From Asparagopsis taxiformis (Eukaryota > Rhodophyta > Florideophyceae > Bonnemaisoniales > Bonnemaisoniaceae), in NCBI GenBank assembly GCA_030407315.1, contig JALQPE010002558.1, positions 1-64,000 of the forward strand: 64,000 nt of DNA, given 5' to 3'. The notes below the pieces were generated by a model. The model saw only the letters and a program-made list of their open reading frames with translations, did not search any database and was not told the DNA's origin. This document shows, piece after piece, positions 10,889 to 24,990 of this stretch (its first letter is position 1; each line of letters begins with the position of its first letter). A program made the position numbers and the translations under genes.

Positions 10889-12625
10889 ATCTGCGAGCGC
10901 ACTACATTATTTGTATTCTCGCCGAGGTGCGCCGGCGGTGCTAAGGACAGCCTGTTAATAGCTGCTCCAGACAGACTGTCACTGACAGTCTGTCCTGGTA
11001 AGCACCCGCTGCCAATCTGGTACACGTGGGCTTCTCAATCATATCACCCACACGTGTACACTTATCATAACATTTCCCCTCTGCCATGATGGCAACCCAT
11101 CCTGGCTTTTCTAATTACTAATTGAAAGTATGACAAACAAATTGAAACTTCAGACGCTATTTCCTCCATGAAGAAAGGTCGTAGAAGCTTCGGAGAAGTT
11201 GCTACCCGACTAATTCGGGCACGCTGAACATGATGAGATAGGTTTTGGAGCGCCTAGAGCACTCCTTGTAGGAGAAATCGAGGGTTAAAGTTTTCTCACG
11301 TAACTGAGCCCCTCAGGGCCTATTACAGTGAGTGCTTCAGCCGTTTTTCAACGAGGAACACGATGAGCCATATTTCAAGGCTCCTAGAGGACTCCTTCAT
11401 CGAGATTTTCACAGGAGATTCTCGAGATTGAGTGCTTCTGTTGCTGTGACTCAATTATTCGCAACAATATTTACGTTTTCCGCGGAATTCGAATTTCGGC
11501 GGACACGACCGGCGACAGCAATGCACGAACATTGCTGGCGCATGCGCGCGCGCAACCGGCACACGTGTGCAACGAACGTACTGGCAACGGCCAACGGACC
11601 AACGGGTCCCTACGTGTGACCCACAAGGTCCTTTCCCATTCGGGGACGTTACGAGCAGTGTTTACACTGTAAAGCGATGCCATCGTGGCTATATAGGTAT
11701 TGGCATCGTGCCGGGAGGGAAAGGGGACAAGATATCGAACGAGCAACGGCTCTAGTCTACGACTGACTTCTACGTTTTACGTTTACGTTTTGCCTAGCGA
11801 GGCTTCGTCTCCGTCGAGCTGCGTACTCCCTACCCATCGCCGCACGTAAGGCTGATTGCGTGTAGTGCCTCCGGGCTTGGTTGAGAGCGCCTCCGGTGAC
11901 GTACCACCTCGTTTGCTAACGTAATCCTCGCGTGGATTGTTGCGTCGTGACGCTCGTGTCTACTCGCTAACCACTCTACCTTCTACCGTTCTAACAATAC
12001 AGTCAAACACCAGCGGGTGGACTGCTCGTTTCGTTTCGTAAGGACAGCGTGTCCACTGGCTCGTACCAGCTACTACGTCTAACGAACTATCGTTCCACAG
12101 TGTCTGAGGGCTGGAGAGCCAGACATCCCACTTACAGAACCTAGATCGGAAGTCTAGCTTCCTGGAGGGATTCTTGATTCTCAAGACTATCCTCTGACCA
12201 GTCCTGTGCTGTCGCCAATTGTATTCCCTATACATCCTATTCCACTTGTTGGCTGTTAGCTAGGTGGACCGACAGGGTCACGGATACGGGTAACGCAGGC
12301 TTGATAGGGGTAAGGACTTGGACTAAGAGGGGTGGAGAGGAGATAGGAAAACTTGAGGAAAGTTGGGTACGGTCGACTCGAGAAACTTTCTTATAGGGTA
12401 AGGACACCGAAGGGTTTACACCGTAAACTGGTGGGGATATCCCGAACGGATCGTTGAACCACATTCCCTGAGGTGGGTGTGATCAGAGTGCTGAAATTCC
12501 TCTCTCCACGGGTAGAGGACCCGTCGTCAAAGGACGAATCCTTCAAAAATTGGAAACTGGAAATTTATTGTTGAAGAAGAAAGAAGTTTTTTTTAGGTTT
12601 TAAGTTTGGGAAGAACACTGTCATT

Positions 12626-13411
12626 ATGTCGTTATTGAAGCCCAATAAGCCCCCGACATTCGATGGAACGCGTGATTCGTTTACTGTTCGGACGTGGCTA
12701 CACTCTGTTGGAAGGTACATTTCTCTCATTCAGGTAGGCTCGGATGCAGAAATATCCGATAAACAAGCTATTGATTTCGCTTCGACGTTCATGACAGGGG
12801 TGGCTGCCAACTGGTGGTTTACCGTTGTCAACGGAGCGAAAATGCCTGATTCTCGGGAGGCCTTCTCAAACCTGGTTATGCAAGAGTTTGTTCCTCAAGA
12901 TAGTGCTGTTAGAGCTCGCGATAAGCTCAGCAAGTTGAAACAGAAAACAAGCGTTTCTGCCTATCTTTCCGAGTTTAGGAACATCGTAATCAATATCCAG
13001 GATATGAGTGAGGGTGAGAAGTTGGCTCGTTTCTGTGAAGGTCTTAAGGCTCATATTCTTCTTGATGTTCGCAAGAACAATCCATCGGACCTTGATGCCG
13101 CTGCGAACATTGCTCTTAGCGTTGATGATGCTTATTACGGAGCTGGGTTCTATACAGGAAAAGTTGTTCCTTCAAGTTATTCCGGGTACGCTCCCATGGA
13201 AATCGGCAACTTCGAGAAAAGCTATTCGATGAATGCCCAGAAGAGGAAGAATATTCGTGAGAACCTATGCTTTGTATGTCACAAGCCCGGTTGCAGAGCG
13301 TATAGGCACAAAGGGGAAGTCAAGAAGAGGCTTAATACGAACAACACTCAGGTTCATTGGGGAAAACCAAGTTCCTTTCGTTTCCACAGGAAAACTAGTC
13401 GGTCCTCCTAA
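12626..13411 (+). CDS. gag: Gag, unit 4
   Basis: Same protein as in unit 2. Confidence 0.8.
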   Translation: MSLLKPNKPPTFDGTRDSFTVRTWLHSVGRYISLIQVGSDAEISDKQAIDFASTFMTGVAANWWFTVVNGAKMPDSREAFSNLVMQEFVPQDSAVRARDKLSKLKQKTSVSAYLSEFRNIVINIQDMSEGEKLARFCEGLKAHILLDVRKNNPSDLDAAANIALSVDDAYYGAGFYTGKVVPSSYSGYAPMEIGNFEKSYSMNAQKRKNIRENLCFVCHKPGCRAYRHKGEVKKRLNTNNTQVHWGKPSSFRFHRKTSRSS

Positions 13412-13743
13412 AAATAAGTTATACGCTCAGGATGGACCTGAAAGGAATGTGAATGTTCGATGCGTTGATGCGCAAGTTAAGAGACCAGAAAAGCCAGGAA
13501 GGGCTGTTCCAAGGCAGGAGAAGGGCCGTGTAGAGCCGAGAGTCTTGGAAGCTGAATCAAATACTATTGTTGGGAAAGAATGCATCCCTACTGATGAACC
13601 TATACCAGTAGATCCATTATTGGTTTTCCATGGGAAGTTGAACGGATTACCAGTCAAAGTATTGAAAGATGATGGATGCAATACCAACGTAGTAGGGGCC
13701 GAGTTTCTGAGAAAGCAGAAATCTCGAGGAAATTTCAAATTTC

Positions 13744-14637
13744 ATGATTCAGAAAGAGAAAATACAAGTCTCACACTCTCGAAAAGGTTCCACGGAAGAA
13801 GCATCTGAAGTAATCATCAAAGGAACATTGAATATGGGTTCACATACCTATACATCAAATTGGGTTGTTGCCAATTGTAGGTATGATGTTCTTTTGGGGA
13901 TGCCATCGCATGTCGCCCACAATCCAGTTATCGATTACAAGAAAAGGATTGTGAAATGTGGCCATCAGTTGCTTCACGCCTGTAAAGATCCTGATGATCC
14001 AAGGATTCATGTGACGAATCTTGGAGTGAGAAAATTCAGAAGAATGTTACGGAACAGGAAGAACAGTAATGACTTTGAAGTGTATCAAGTGTTCGAAAAG
14101 GAAAATATTCAGGGAATAAAAGGTTCCAAACACAGTGAGAGGTTGGGGAAGTTACTGACAAAGTACCAGGAAGTGTTCAGAAGTGATCTTCCAGATGGAC
14201 TTCCTCCCAAACGAACAGTAGATCACGCGATCGATGTTCAGAAAGATGCTAAAACTCCACTGAGACCTCTATTTCAGCTGTCTCCCGTGGAACTAAGAGC
14301 AGCTAAGGAATATGTCGAGGAACTGCTGAAGAAAGGAAAGATAAGATCAAGTAAGTCACCTTATGGGGCTCCTCTGTTCTTTGTCAAAGAGGAAGACAAG
14401 CTTCGTGGAGTAGTCGATTATCGAGCGTTGAATCGAATCACGAAGAGGAACAATGCTCCATTGCCGAGATCTGATGAAATGTTTGATCGCCTTGGGGGAT
14501 CAAAATATTTTTCAAAAGTAGACCTCAAGACGGGGTTCCATCAGATCAGGGTGAAGCCGGAAGACATCGAGAAAACAGCTTTTAATACAAAATATGGGCT
14601 GTTGGAACGAATTGGTCGCTTACCGAGCGTTTATTGA
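13744..14637 (+). pseudogene. RT 5'-half fragment, unit 4
   Basis: Same truncated frame as in unit 2; Y begins at 14600. Confidence 0.8.
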
Positions 14638-16374
14638 ATCTGCGAGCGCACTACATTATTTGTATTCTCGCCGAGGTGCGCCGGCGGTGCTAAGGACAGC
14701 CTGTTAATAGCTGCTCCAGACAGACTGTCACTGACAGTCTGTCCTGGTAAGCACCCGCTGCCAATCTGGTACACGTGGGCTTCTCAATCATATCACCCAC
14801 ACGTGTACACTTATCATAACATTTCCCCTCTGCCATGATGGCAACCCATCCTGGCTTTTCTAATTACTAATTGAAAGTATGACAAACAAATTGAAACTTC
14901 AGACGCTATTTCCTCCATGAAGAAAGGTCGTAGAAGCTTCGGAGAAGTTGCTACCCGACTAATTCGGGCACGCTGAACATGATGAGATAGGTTTTGGAGC
15001 GCCTAGAGCACTCCTTGTAGGAGAAATCGAGGGTTAAAGTTTTCTCACGTAACTGAGCCCCTCAGGGCCTATTACAGTGAGTGCTTCAGCCGTTTTTCAA
15101 CGAGGAACACGATGAGCCATATTTCAAGGCTCCTAGAGGACTCCTTCATCGAGATTTTCACAGGAGATTCTCGAGATTGAGTGCTTCTGTTGCTGTGACT
15201 CAATTATTCGCAACAATATTTACGTTTTCCGCGGAATTCGAATTTCGGCGGACACGACCGGCGACAGCAATGCACGAACATTGCTGGCGCATGCGCGCGC
15301 GCAACCGGCACACGTGTGCAACGAACGTACTGGCAACGGCCAACGGACCAACGGGTCCCTACGTGTGACCCACAAGGTCCTTTCCCATTCGGGGACGTTA
15401 CGAGCAGTGTTTACACTGTAAAGCGATGCCATCGTGGCTATATAGGTATTGGCATCGTGCCGGGAGGGAAAGGGGACAAGATATCGAACGAGCAACGGCT
15501 CTAGTCTACGACTGACTTCTACGTTTTACGTTTACGTTTTGCCTAGCGAGGCTTCGTCTCCGTCGAGCTGCGTACTCCCTACCCATCGCCGCACGTAAGG
15601 CTGATTGCGTGTAGTGCCTCCGGGCTTGGTTGAGAGCGCCTCCGGTGACGTACCACCTCGTTTGCTAACGTAATCCTCGCGTGGATTGTTGCGTCGTGAC
15701 GCTCGTGTCTACTCGCTAACCACTCTACCTTCTACCGTTCTAACAATACAGTCAAACACCAGCGGGTGGACTGCTCGTTTCGTTTCGTAAGGACAGCGTG
15801 TCCACTGGCTCGTACCAGCTACTACGTCTAACGAACTATCGTTCCACAGTGTCTGAGGGCTGGAGAGCCAGACATCCCACTTACAGAACCTAGATCGGAA
15901 GTCTAGCTTCCTGGAGGGATTCTTGATTCTCAAGACTATCCTCTGACCAGTCCTGTGCTGTCGCCAATTGTATTCCCTATACATCCTATTCCACTTGTTG
16001 GCTGTTAGCTAGGTGGACCGACAGGGTCACGGATACGGGTAACGCAGGCTTGATAGGGGTAAGGACTTGGACTAAGAGGGGTGGAGAGGAGATAGGAAAA
16101 CTTGAGGAAAGTTGGGTACGGTCGACTCGAGAAACTTTCTTATAGGGTAAGGACACCGAAGGGTTTACACCGTAAACTGGTGGGGATATCCCGAACGGAT
16201 CGTTGAACCACATTCCCTGAGGTGGGTGTGATCAGAGTGCTGAAATTCCTCTCTCCACGGGTAGAGGACCCGTCGTCAAAGGACGAATCCTTCAAAAATT
16301 GGAAACTGGAAATTTATTGTTGAAGAAGAAAGAAGTTTTTTTTAGGTTTTAAGTTTGGGAAGAACACTGTCATT

Positions 16375-17160
16375 ATGTCGTTATTGAAGCCCAATAAGCC
16401 CCCGACATTCGATGGAACGCGTGATTCGTTTACTGTTCGGACGTGGCTACACTCTGTTGGAAGGTACATTTCTCTCATTCAGGTAGGCTCGGATGCAGAA
16501 ATATCCGATAAACAAGCTATTGATTTCGCTTCGACGTTCATGACAGGGGTGGCTGCCAACTGGTGGTTTACCGTTGTCAACGGAGCGAAAATGCCTGATT
16601 CTCGGGAGGCCTTCTCAAACCTGGTTATGCAAGAGTTTGTTCCTCAAGATAGTGCTGTTAGAGCTCGCGATAAGCTCAGCAAGTTGAAACAGAAAACAAG
16701 CGTTTCTGCCTATCTTTCCGAGTTTAGGAACATCGTAATCAATATCCAGGATATGAGTGAGGGTGAGAAGTTGGCTCGTTTCTGTGAAGGTCTTAAGGCT
16801 CATATTCTTCTTGATGTTCGCAAGAACAATCCATCGGACCTTGATGCCGCTGCGAACATTGCTCTTAGCGTTGATGATGCTTATTACGGAGCTGGGTTCT
16901 ATACAGGAAAAGTTGTTCCTTCAAGTTATTCCGGGTACGCTCCCATGGAAATCGGCAACTTCGAGAAAAGCTATTCGATGAATGCCCAGAAGAGGAAGAA
17001 TATTCGTGAGAACCTATGCTTTGTATGTCACAAGCCCGGTTGCAGAGCGTATAGGCACAAAGGGGAAGTCAAGAAGAGGCTTAATACGAACAACACTCAG
17101 GTTCATTGGGGAAAACCAAGTTCCTTTCGTTTCCACAGGAAAACTAGTCGGTCCTCCTAA
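16375..17160 (+). CDS. gag: Gag, unit 5
   Basis: Same protein as in unit 2. Confidence 0.8.
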   Translation: MSLLKPNKPPTFDGTRDSFTVRTWLHSVGRYISLIQVGSDAEISDKQAIDFASTFMTGVAANWWFTVVNGAKMPDSREAFSNLVMQEFVPQDSAVRARDKLSKLKQKTSVSAYLSEFRNIVINIQDMSEGEKLARFCEGLKAHILLDVRKNNPSDLDAAANIALSVDDAYYGAGFYTGKVVPSSYSGYAPMEIGNFEKSYSMNAQKRKNIRENLCFVCHKPGCRAYRHKGEVKKRLNTNNTQVHWGKPSSFRFHRKTSRSS

Positions 17161-17492
17161 AAATAAGTTATACGCTCAGGATGGACCTGAAAGGAATGTG
17201 AATGTTCGATGCGTTGATGCGCAAGTTAAGAGACCAGAAAAGCCAGGAAGGGCTGTTCCAAGGCAGGAGAAGGGCCGTGTAGAGCCGAGAGTCTTGGAAG
17301 CTGAATCAAATACTATTGTTGGGAAAGAATGCATCCCTACTGATGAACCTATACCAGTAGATCCATTATTGGTTTTCCATGGGAAGTTGAACGGATTACC
17401 AGTCAAAGTATTGAAAGATGATGGATGCAATACCAACGTAGTAGGGGCCGAGTTTCTGAGAAAGCAGAAATCTCGAGGAAATTTCAAATTTC

Positions 17493-18386
17493 ATGATTCA
17501 GAAAGAGAAAATACAAGTCTCACACTCTCGAAAAGGTTCCACGGAAGAAGCATCTGAAGTAATCATCAAAGGAACATTGAATATGGGTTCACATACCTAT
17601 ACATCAAATTGGGTTGTTGCCAATTGTAGGTATGATGTTCTTTTGGGGATGCCATCGCATGTCGCCCACAATCCAGTTATCGATTACAAGAAAAGGATTG
17701 TGAAATGTGGCCATCAGTTGCTTCACGCCTGTAAAGATCCTGATGATCCAAGGATTCATGTGACGAATCTTGGAGTGAGAAAATTCAGAAGAATGTTACG
17801 GAACAGGAAGAACAGTAATGACTTTGAAGTGTATCAAGTGTTCGAAAAGGAAAATATTCAGGGAATAAAAGGTTCCAAACACAGTGAGAGGTTGGGGAAG
17901 TTACTGACAAAGTACCAGGAAGTGTTCAGAAGTGATCTTCCAGATGGACTTCCTCCCAAACGAACAGTAGATCACGCGATCGATGTTCAGAAAGATGCTA
18001 AAACTCCACTGAGACCTCTATTTCAGCTGTCTCCCGTGGAACTAAGAGCAGCTAAGGAATATGTCGAGGAACTGCTGAAGAAAGGAAAGATAAGATCAAG
18101 TAAGTCACCTTATGGGGCTCCTCTGTTCTTTGTCAAAGAGGAAGACAAGCTTCGTGGAGTAGTCGATTATCGAGCGTTGAATCGAATCACGAAGAGGAAC
18201 AATGCTCCATTGCCGAGATCTGATGAAATGTTTGATCGCCTTGGGGGATCAAAATATTTTTCAAAAGTAGACCTCAAGACGGGGTTCCATCAGATCAGGG
18301 TGAAGCCGGAAGACATCGAGAAAACAGCTTTTAATACAAAATATGGGCTGTTGGAACGAATTGGTCGCTTACCGAGCGTTTATTGA
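17493..18386 (+). pseudogene. RT 5'-half fragment, unit 5
   Basis: Same truncated frame as in unit 2; Y begins at 18349. Confidence 0.8.
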
Positions 18387-20123
18387 ATCTGCGAGCGCAC
18401 TACATTATTTGTATTCTCGCCGAGGTGCGCCGGCGGTGCTAAGGACAGCCTGTTAATAGCTGCTCCAGACAGACTGTCACTGACAGTCTGTCCTGGTAAG
18501 CACCCGCTGCCAATCTGGTACACGTGGGCTTCTCAATCATATCACCCACACGTGTACACTTATCATAACATTTCCCCTCTGCCATGATGGCAACCCATCC
18601 TGGCTTTTCTAATTACTAATTGAAAGTATGACAAACAAATTGAAACTTCAGACGCTATTTCCTCCATGAAGAAAGGTCGTAGAAGCTTCGGAGAAGTTGC
18701 TACCCGACTAATTCGGGCACGCTGAACATGATGAGATAGGTTTTGGAGCGCCTAGAGCACTCCTTGTAGGAGAAATCGAGGGTTAAAGTTTTCTCACGTA
18801 ACTGAGCCCCTCAGGGCCTATTACAGTGAGTGCTTCAGCCGTTTTTCAACGAGGAACACGATGAGCCATATTTCAAGGCTCCTAGAGGACTCCTTCATCG
18901 AGATTTTCACAGGAGATTCTCGAGATTGAGTGCTTCTGTTGCTGTGACTCAATTATTCGCAACAATATTTACGTTTTCCGCGGAATTCGAATTTCGGCGG
19001 ACACGACCGGCGACAGCAATGCACGAACATTGCTGGCGCATGCGCGCGCGCAACCGGCACACGTGTGCAACGAACGTACTGGCAACGGCCAACGGACCAA
19101 CGGGTCCCTACGTGTGACCCACAAGGTCCTTTCCCATTCGGGGACGTTACGAGCAGTGTTTACACTGTAAAGCGATGCCATCGTGGCTATATAGGTATTG
19201 GCATCGTGCCGGGAGGGAAAGGGGACAAGATATCGAACGAGCAACGGCTCTAGTCTACGACTGACTTCTACGTTTTACGTTTACGTTTTGCCTAGCGAGG
19301 CTTCGTCTCCGTCGAGCTGCGTACTCCCTACCCATCGCCGCACGTAAGGCTGATTGCGTGTAGTGCCTCCGGGCTTGGTTGAGAGCGCCTCCGGTGACGT
19401 ACCACCTCGTTTGCTAACGTAATCCTCGCGTGGATTGTTGCGTCGTGACGCTCGTGTCTACTCGCTAACCACTCTACCTTCTACCGTTCTAACAATACAG
19501 TCAAACACCAGCGGGTGGACTGCTCGTTTCGTTTCGTAAGGACAGCGTGTCCACTGGCTCGTACCAGCTACTACGTCTAACGAACTATCGTTCCACAGTG
19601 TCTGAGGGCTGGAGAGCCAGACATCCCACTTACAGAACCTAGATCGGAAGTCTAGCTTCCTGGAGGGATTCTTGATTCTCAAGACTATCCTCTGACCAGT
19701 CCTGTGCTGTCGCCAATTGTATTCCCTATACATCCTATTCCACTTGTTGGCTGTTAGCTAGGTGGACCGACAGGGTCACGGATACGGGTAACGCAGGCTT
19801 GATAGGGGTAAGGACTTGGACTAAGAGGGGTGGAGAGGAGATAGGAAAACTTGAGGAAAGTTGGGTACGGTCGACTCGAGAAACTTTCTTATAGGGTAAG
19901 GACACCGAAGGGTTTACACCGTAAACTGGTGGGGATATCCCGAACGGATCGTTGAACCACATTCCCTGAGGTGGGTGTGATCAGAGTGCTGAAATTCCTC
20001 TCTCCACGGGTAGAGGACCCGTCGTCAAAGGACGAATCCTTCAAAAATTGGAAACTGGAAATTTATTGTTGAAGAAGAAAGAAGTTTTTTTTAGGTTTTA
20101 AGTTTGGGAAGAACACTGTCATT

Positions 20124-20909
20124 ATGTCGTTATTGAAGCCCAATAAGCCCCCGACATTCGATGGAACGCGTGATTCGTTTACTGTTCGGACGTGGCTACA
20201 CTCTGTTGGAAGGTACATTTCTCTCATTCAGGTAGGCTCGGATGCAGAAATATCCGATAAACAAGCTATTGATTTCGCTTCGACGTTCATGACAGGGGTG
20301 GCTGCCAACTGGTGGTTTACCGTTGTCAACGGAGCGAAAATGCCTGATTCTCGGGAGGCCTTCTCAAACCTGGTTATGCAAGAGTTTGTTCCTCAAGATA
20401 GTGCTGTTAGAGCTCGCGATAAGCTCAGCAAGTTGAAACAGAAAACAAGCGTTTCTGCCTATCTTTCCGAGTTTAGGAACATCGTAATCAATATCCAGGA
20501 TATGAGTGAGGGTGAGAAGTTGGCTCGTTTCTGTGAAGGTCTTAAGGCTCATATTCTTCTTGATGTTCGCAAGAACAATCCATCGGACCTTGATGCCGCT
20601 GCGAACATTGCTCTTAGCGTTGATGATGCTTATTACGGAGCTGGGTTCTATACAGGAAAAGTTGTTCCTTCAAGTTATTCCGGGTACGCTCCCATGGAAA
20701 TCGGCAACTTCGAGAAAAGCTATTCGATGAATGCCCAGAAGAGGAAGAATATTCGTGAGAACCTATGCTTTGTATGTCACAAGCCCGGTTGCAGAGCGTA
20801 TAGGCACAAAGGGGAAGTCAAGAAGAGGCTTAATACGAACAACACTCAGGTTCATTGGGGAAAACCAAGTTCCTTTCGTTTCCACAGGAAAACTAGTCGG
20901 TCCTCCTAA
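20124..20909 (+). CDS. gag: Gag, unit 6
   Basis: Same protein as in unit 2. Confidence 0.8.
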   Translation: MSLLKPNKPPTFDGTRDSFTVRTWLHSVGRYISLIQVGSDAEISDKQAIDFASTFMTGVAANWWFTVVNGAKMPDSREAFSNLVMQEFVPQDSAVRARDKLSKLKQKTSVSAYLSEFRNIVINIQDMSEGEKLARFCEGLKAHILLDVRKNNPSDLDAAANIALSVDDAYYGAGFYTGKVVPSSYSGYAPMEIGNFEKSYSMNAQKRKNIRENLCFVCHKPGCRAYRHKGEVKKRLNTNNTQVHWGKPSSFRFHRKTSRSS

Positions 20910-21241
20910 AAATAAGTTATACGCTCAGGATGGACCTGAAAGGAATGTGAATGTTCGATGCGTTGATGCGCAAGTTAAGAGACCAGAAAAGCCAGGAAGG
21001 GCTGTTCCAAGGCAGGAGAAGGGCCGTGTAGAGCCGAGAGTCTTGGAAGCTGAATCAAATACTATTGTTGGGAAAGAATGCATCCCTACTGATGAACCTA
21101 TACCAGTAGATCCATTATTGGTTTTCCATGGGAAGTTGAACGGATTACCAGTCAAAGTATTGAAAGATGATGGATGCAATACCAACGTAGTAGGGGCCGA
21201 GTTTCTGAGAAAGCAGAAATCTCGAGGAAATTTCAAATTTC

Positions 21242-22135
21242 ATGATTCAGAAAGAGAAAATACAAGTCTCACACTCTCGAAAAGGTTCCACGGAAGAAGC
21301 ATCTGAAGTAATCATCAAAGGAACATTGAATATGGGTTCACATACCTATACATCAAATTGGGTTGTTGCCAATTGTAGGTATGATGTTCTTTTGGGGATG
21401 CCATCGCATGTCGCCCACAATCCAGTTATCGATTACAAGAAAAGGATTGTGAAATGTGGCCATCAGTTGCTTCACGCCTGTAAAGATCCTGATGATCCAA
21501 GGATTCATGTGACGAATCTTGGAGTGAGAAAATTCAGAAGAATGTTACGGAACAGGAAGAACAGTAATGACTTTGAAGTGTATCAAGTGTTCGAAAAGGA
21601 AAATATTCAGGGAATAAAAGGTTCCAAACACAGTGAGAGGTTGGGGAAGTTACTGACAAAGTACCAGGAAGTGTTCAGAAGTGATCTTCCAGATGGACTT
21701 CCTCCCAAACGAACAGTAGATCACGCGATCGATGTTCAGAAAGATGCTAAAACTCCACTGAGACCTCTATTTCAGCTGTCTCCCGTGGAACTAAGAGCAG
21801 CTAAGGAATATGTCGAGGAACTGCTGAAGAAAGGAAAGATAAGATCAAGTAAGTCACCTTATGGGGCTCCTCTGTTCTTTGTCAAAGAGGAAGACAAGCT
21901 TCGTGGAGTAGTCGATTATCGAGCGTTGAATCGAATCACGAAGAGGAACAATGCTCCATTGCCGAGATCTGATGAAATGTTTGATCGCCTTGGGGGATCA
22001 AAATATTTTTCAAAAGTAGACCTCAAGACGGGGTTCCATCAGATCAGGGTGAAGCCGGAAGACATCGAGAAAACAGCTTTTAATACAAAATATGGGCTGT
22101 TGGAACGAATTGGTCGCTTACCGAGCGTTTATTGA
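21242..22135 (+). pseudogene. RT 5'-half fragment, unit 6
   Basis: Same truncated frame as in unit 2; Y begins at 22098. Confidence 0.8.
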
Positions 22136-23872
22136 ATCTGCGAGCGCACTACATTATTTGTATTCTCGCCGAGGTGCGCCGGCGGTGCTAAGGACAGCCT
22201 GTTAATAGCTGCTCCAGACAGACTGTCACTGACAGTCTGTCCTGGTAAGCACCCGCTGCCAATCTGGTACACGTGGGCTTCTCAATCATATCACCCACAC
22301 GTGTACACTTATCATAACATTTCCCCTCTGCCATGATGGCAACCCATCCTGGCTTTTCTAATTACTAATTGAAAGTATGACAAACAAATTGAAACTTCAG
22401 ACGCTATTTCCTCCATGAAGAAAGGTCGTAGAAGCTTCGGAGAAGTTGCTACCCGACTAATTCGGGCACGCTGAACATGATGAGATAGGTTTTGGAGCGC
22501 CTAGAGCACTCCTTGTAGGAGAAATCGAGGGTTAAAGTTTTCTCACGTAACTGAGCCCCTCAGGGCCTATTACAGTGAGTGCTTCAGCCGTTTTTCAACG
22601 AGGAACACGATGAGCCATATTTCAAGGCTCCTAGAGGACTCCTTCATCGAGATTTTCACAGGAGATTCTCGAGATTGAGTGCTTCTGTTGCTGTGACTCA
22701 ATTATTCGCAACAATATTTACGTTTTCCGCGGAATTCGAATTTCGGCGGACACGACCGGCGACAGCAATGCACGAACATTGCTGGCGCATGCGCGCGCGC
22801 AACCGGCACACGTGTGCAACGAACGTACTGGCAACGGCCAACGGACCAACGGGTCCCTACGTGTGACCCACAAGGTCCTTTCCCATTCGGGGACGTTACG
22901 AGCAGTGTTTACACTGTAAAGCGATGCCATCGTGGCTATATAGGTATTGGCATCGTGCCGGGAGGGAAAGGGGACAAGATATCGAACGAGCAACGGCTCT
23001 AGTCTACGACTGACTTCTACGTTTTACGTTTACGTTTTGCCTAGCGAGGCTTCGTCTCCGTCGAGCTGCGTACTCCCTACCCATCGCCGCACGTAAGGCT
23101 GATTGCGTGTAGTGCCTCCGGGCTTGGTTGAGAGCGCCTCCGGTGACGTACCACCTCGTTTGCTAACGTAATCCTCGCGTGGATTGTTGCGTCGTGACGC
23201 TCGTGTCTACTCGCTAACCACTCTACCTTCTACCGTTCTAACAATACAGTCAAACACCAGCGGGTGGACTGCTCGTTTCGTTTCGTAAGGACAGCGTGTC
23301 CACTGGCTCGTACCAGCTACTACGTCTAACGAACTATCGTTCCACAGTGTCTGAGGGCTGGAGAGCCAGACATCCCACTTACAGAACCTAGATCGGAAGT
23401 CTAGCTTCCTGGAGGGATTCTTGATTCTCAAGACTATCCTCTGACCAGTCCTGTGCTGTCGCCAATTGTATTCCCTATACATCCTATTCCACTTGTTGGC
23501 TGTTAGCTAGGTGGACCGACAGGGTCACGGATACGGGTAACGCAGGCTTGATAGGGGTAAGGACTTGGACTAAGAGGGGTGGAGAGGAGATAGGAAAACT
23601 TGAGGAAAGTTGGGTACGGTCGACTCGAGAAACTTTCTTATAGGGTAAGGACACCGAAGGGTTTACACCGTAAACTGGTGGGGATATCCCGAACGGATCG
23701 TTGAACCACATTCCCTGAGGTGGGTGTGATCAGAGTGCTGAAATTCCTCTCTCCACGGGTAGAGGACCCGTCGTCAAAGGACGAATCCTTCAAAAATTGG
23801 AAACTGGAAATTTATTGTTGAAGAAGAAAGAAGTTTTTTTTAGGTTTTAAGTTTGGGAAGAACACTGTCATT

Positions 23873-24658
23873 ATGTCGTTATTGAAGCCCAATAAGCCCC
23901 CGACATTCGATGGAACGCGTGATTCGTTTACTGTTCGGACGTGGCTACACTCTGTTGGAAGGTACATTTCTCTCATTCAGGTAGGCTCGGATGCAGAAAT
24001 ATCCGATAAACAAGCTATTGATTTCGCTTCGACGTTCATGACAGGGGTGGCTGCCAACTGGTGGTTTACCGTTGTCAACGGAGCGAAAATGCCTGATTCT
24101 CGGGAGGCCTTCTCAAACCTGGTTATGCAAGAGTTTGTTCCTCAAGATAGTGCTGTTAGAGCTCGCGATAAGCTCAGCAAGTTGAAACAGAAAACAAGCG
24201 TTTCTGCCTATCTTTCCGAGTTTAGGAACATCGTAATCAATATCCAGGATATGAGTGAGGGTGAGAAGTTGGCTCGTTTCTGTGAAGGTCTTAAGGCTCA
24301 TATTCTTCTTGATGTTCGCAAGAACAATCCATCGGACCTTGATGCCGCTGCGAACATTGCTCTTAGCGTTGATGATGCTTATTACGGAGCTGGGTTCTAT
24401 ACAGGAAAAGTTGTTCCTTCAAGTTATTCCGGGTACGCTCCCATGGAAATCGGCAACTTCGAGAAAAGCTATTCGATGAATGCCCAGAAGAGGAAGAATA
24501 TTCGTGAGAACCTATGCTTTGTATGTCACAAGCCCGGTTGCAGAGCGTATAGGCACAAAGGGGAAGTCAAGAAGAGGCTTAATACGAACAACACTCAGGT
24601 TCATTGGGGAAAACCAAGTTCCTTTCGTTTCCACAGGAAAACTAGTCGGTCCTCCTAA
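23873..24658 (+). CDS. gag: Gag, unit 7
   Basis: Same protein as in unit 2. Confidence 0.8.
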   Translation: MSLLKPNKPPTFDGTRDSFTVRTWLHSVGRYISLIQVGSDAEISDKQAIDFASTFMTGVAANWWFTVVNGAKMPDSREAFSNLVMQEFVPQDSAVRARDKLSKLKQKTSVSAYLSEFRNIVINIQDMSEGEKLARFCEGLKAHILLDVRKNNPSDLDAAANIALSVDDAYYGAGFYTGKVVPSSYSGYAPMEIGNFEKSYSMNAQKRKNIRENLCFVCHKPGCRAYRHKGEVKKRLNTNNTQVHWGKPSSFRFHRKTSRSS

Positions 24659-24990
24659 AAATAAGTTATACGCTCAGGATGGACCTGAAAGGAATGTGAA
24701 TGTTCGATGCGTTGATGCGCAAGTTAAGAGACCAGAAAAGCCAGGAAGGGCTGTTCCAAGGCAGGAGAAGGGCCGTGTAGAGCCGAGAGTCTTGGAAGCT
24801 GAATCAAATACTATTGTTGGGAAAGAATGCATCCCTACTGATGAACCTATACCAGTAGATCCATTATTGGTTTTCCATGGGAAGTTGAACGGATTACCAG
24901 TCAAAGTATTGAAAGATGATGGATGCAATACCAACGTAGTAGGGGCCGAGTTTCTGAGAAAGCAGAAATCTCGAGGAAATTTCAAATTTC

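Larger units (their letters stand above)
7503..11251 (+). mobile_element. array unit 3
   Basis: Offset +3,749 from unit 2 with no difference found by eye. Protease frame 9484-10059. Confidence 0.9.
11252..15000 (+). mobile_element. array unit 4
   Basis: Offset +7,498 from unit 2. Protease frame 13233-13808. Confidence 0.9.
15001..18749 (+). mobile_element. array unit 5
   Basis: Offset +11,247 from unit 2. Protease frame 16982-17557. Confidence 0.9.
18750..22498 (+). mobile_element. array unit 6
   Basis: Offset +14,996 from unit 2. Protease frame 20731-21306. Confidence 0.9.
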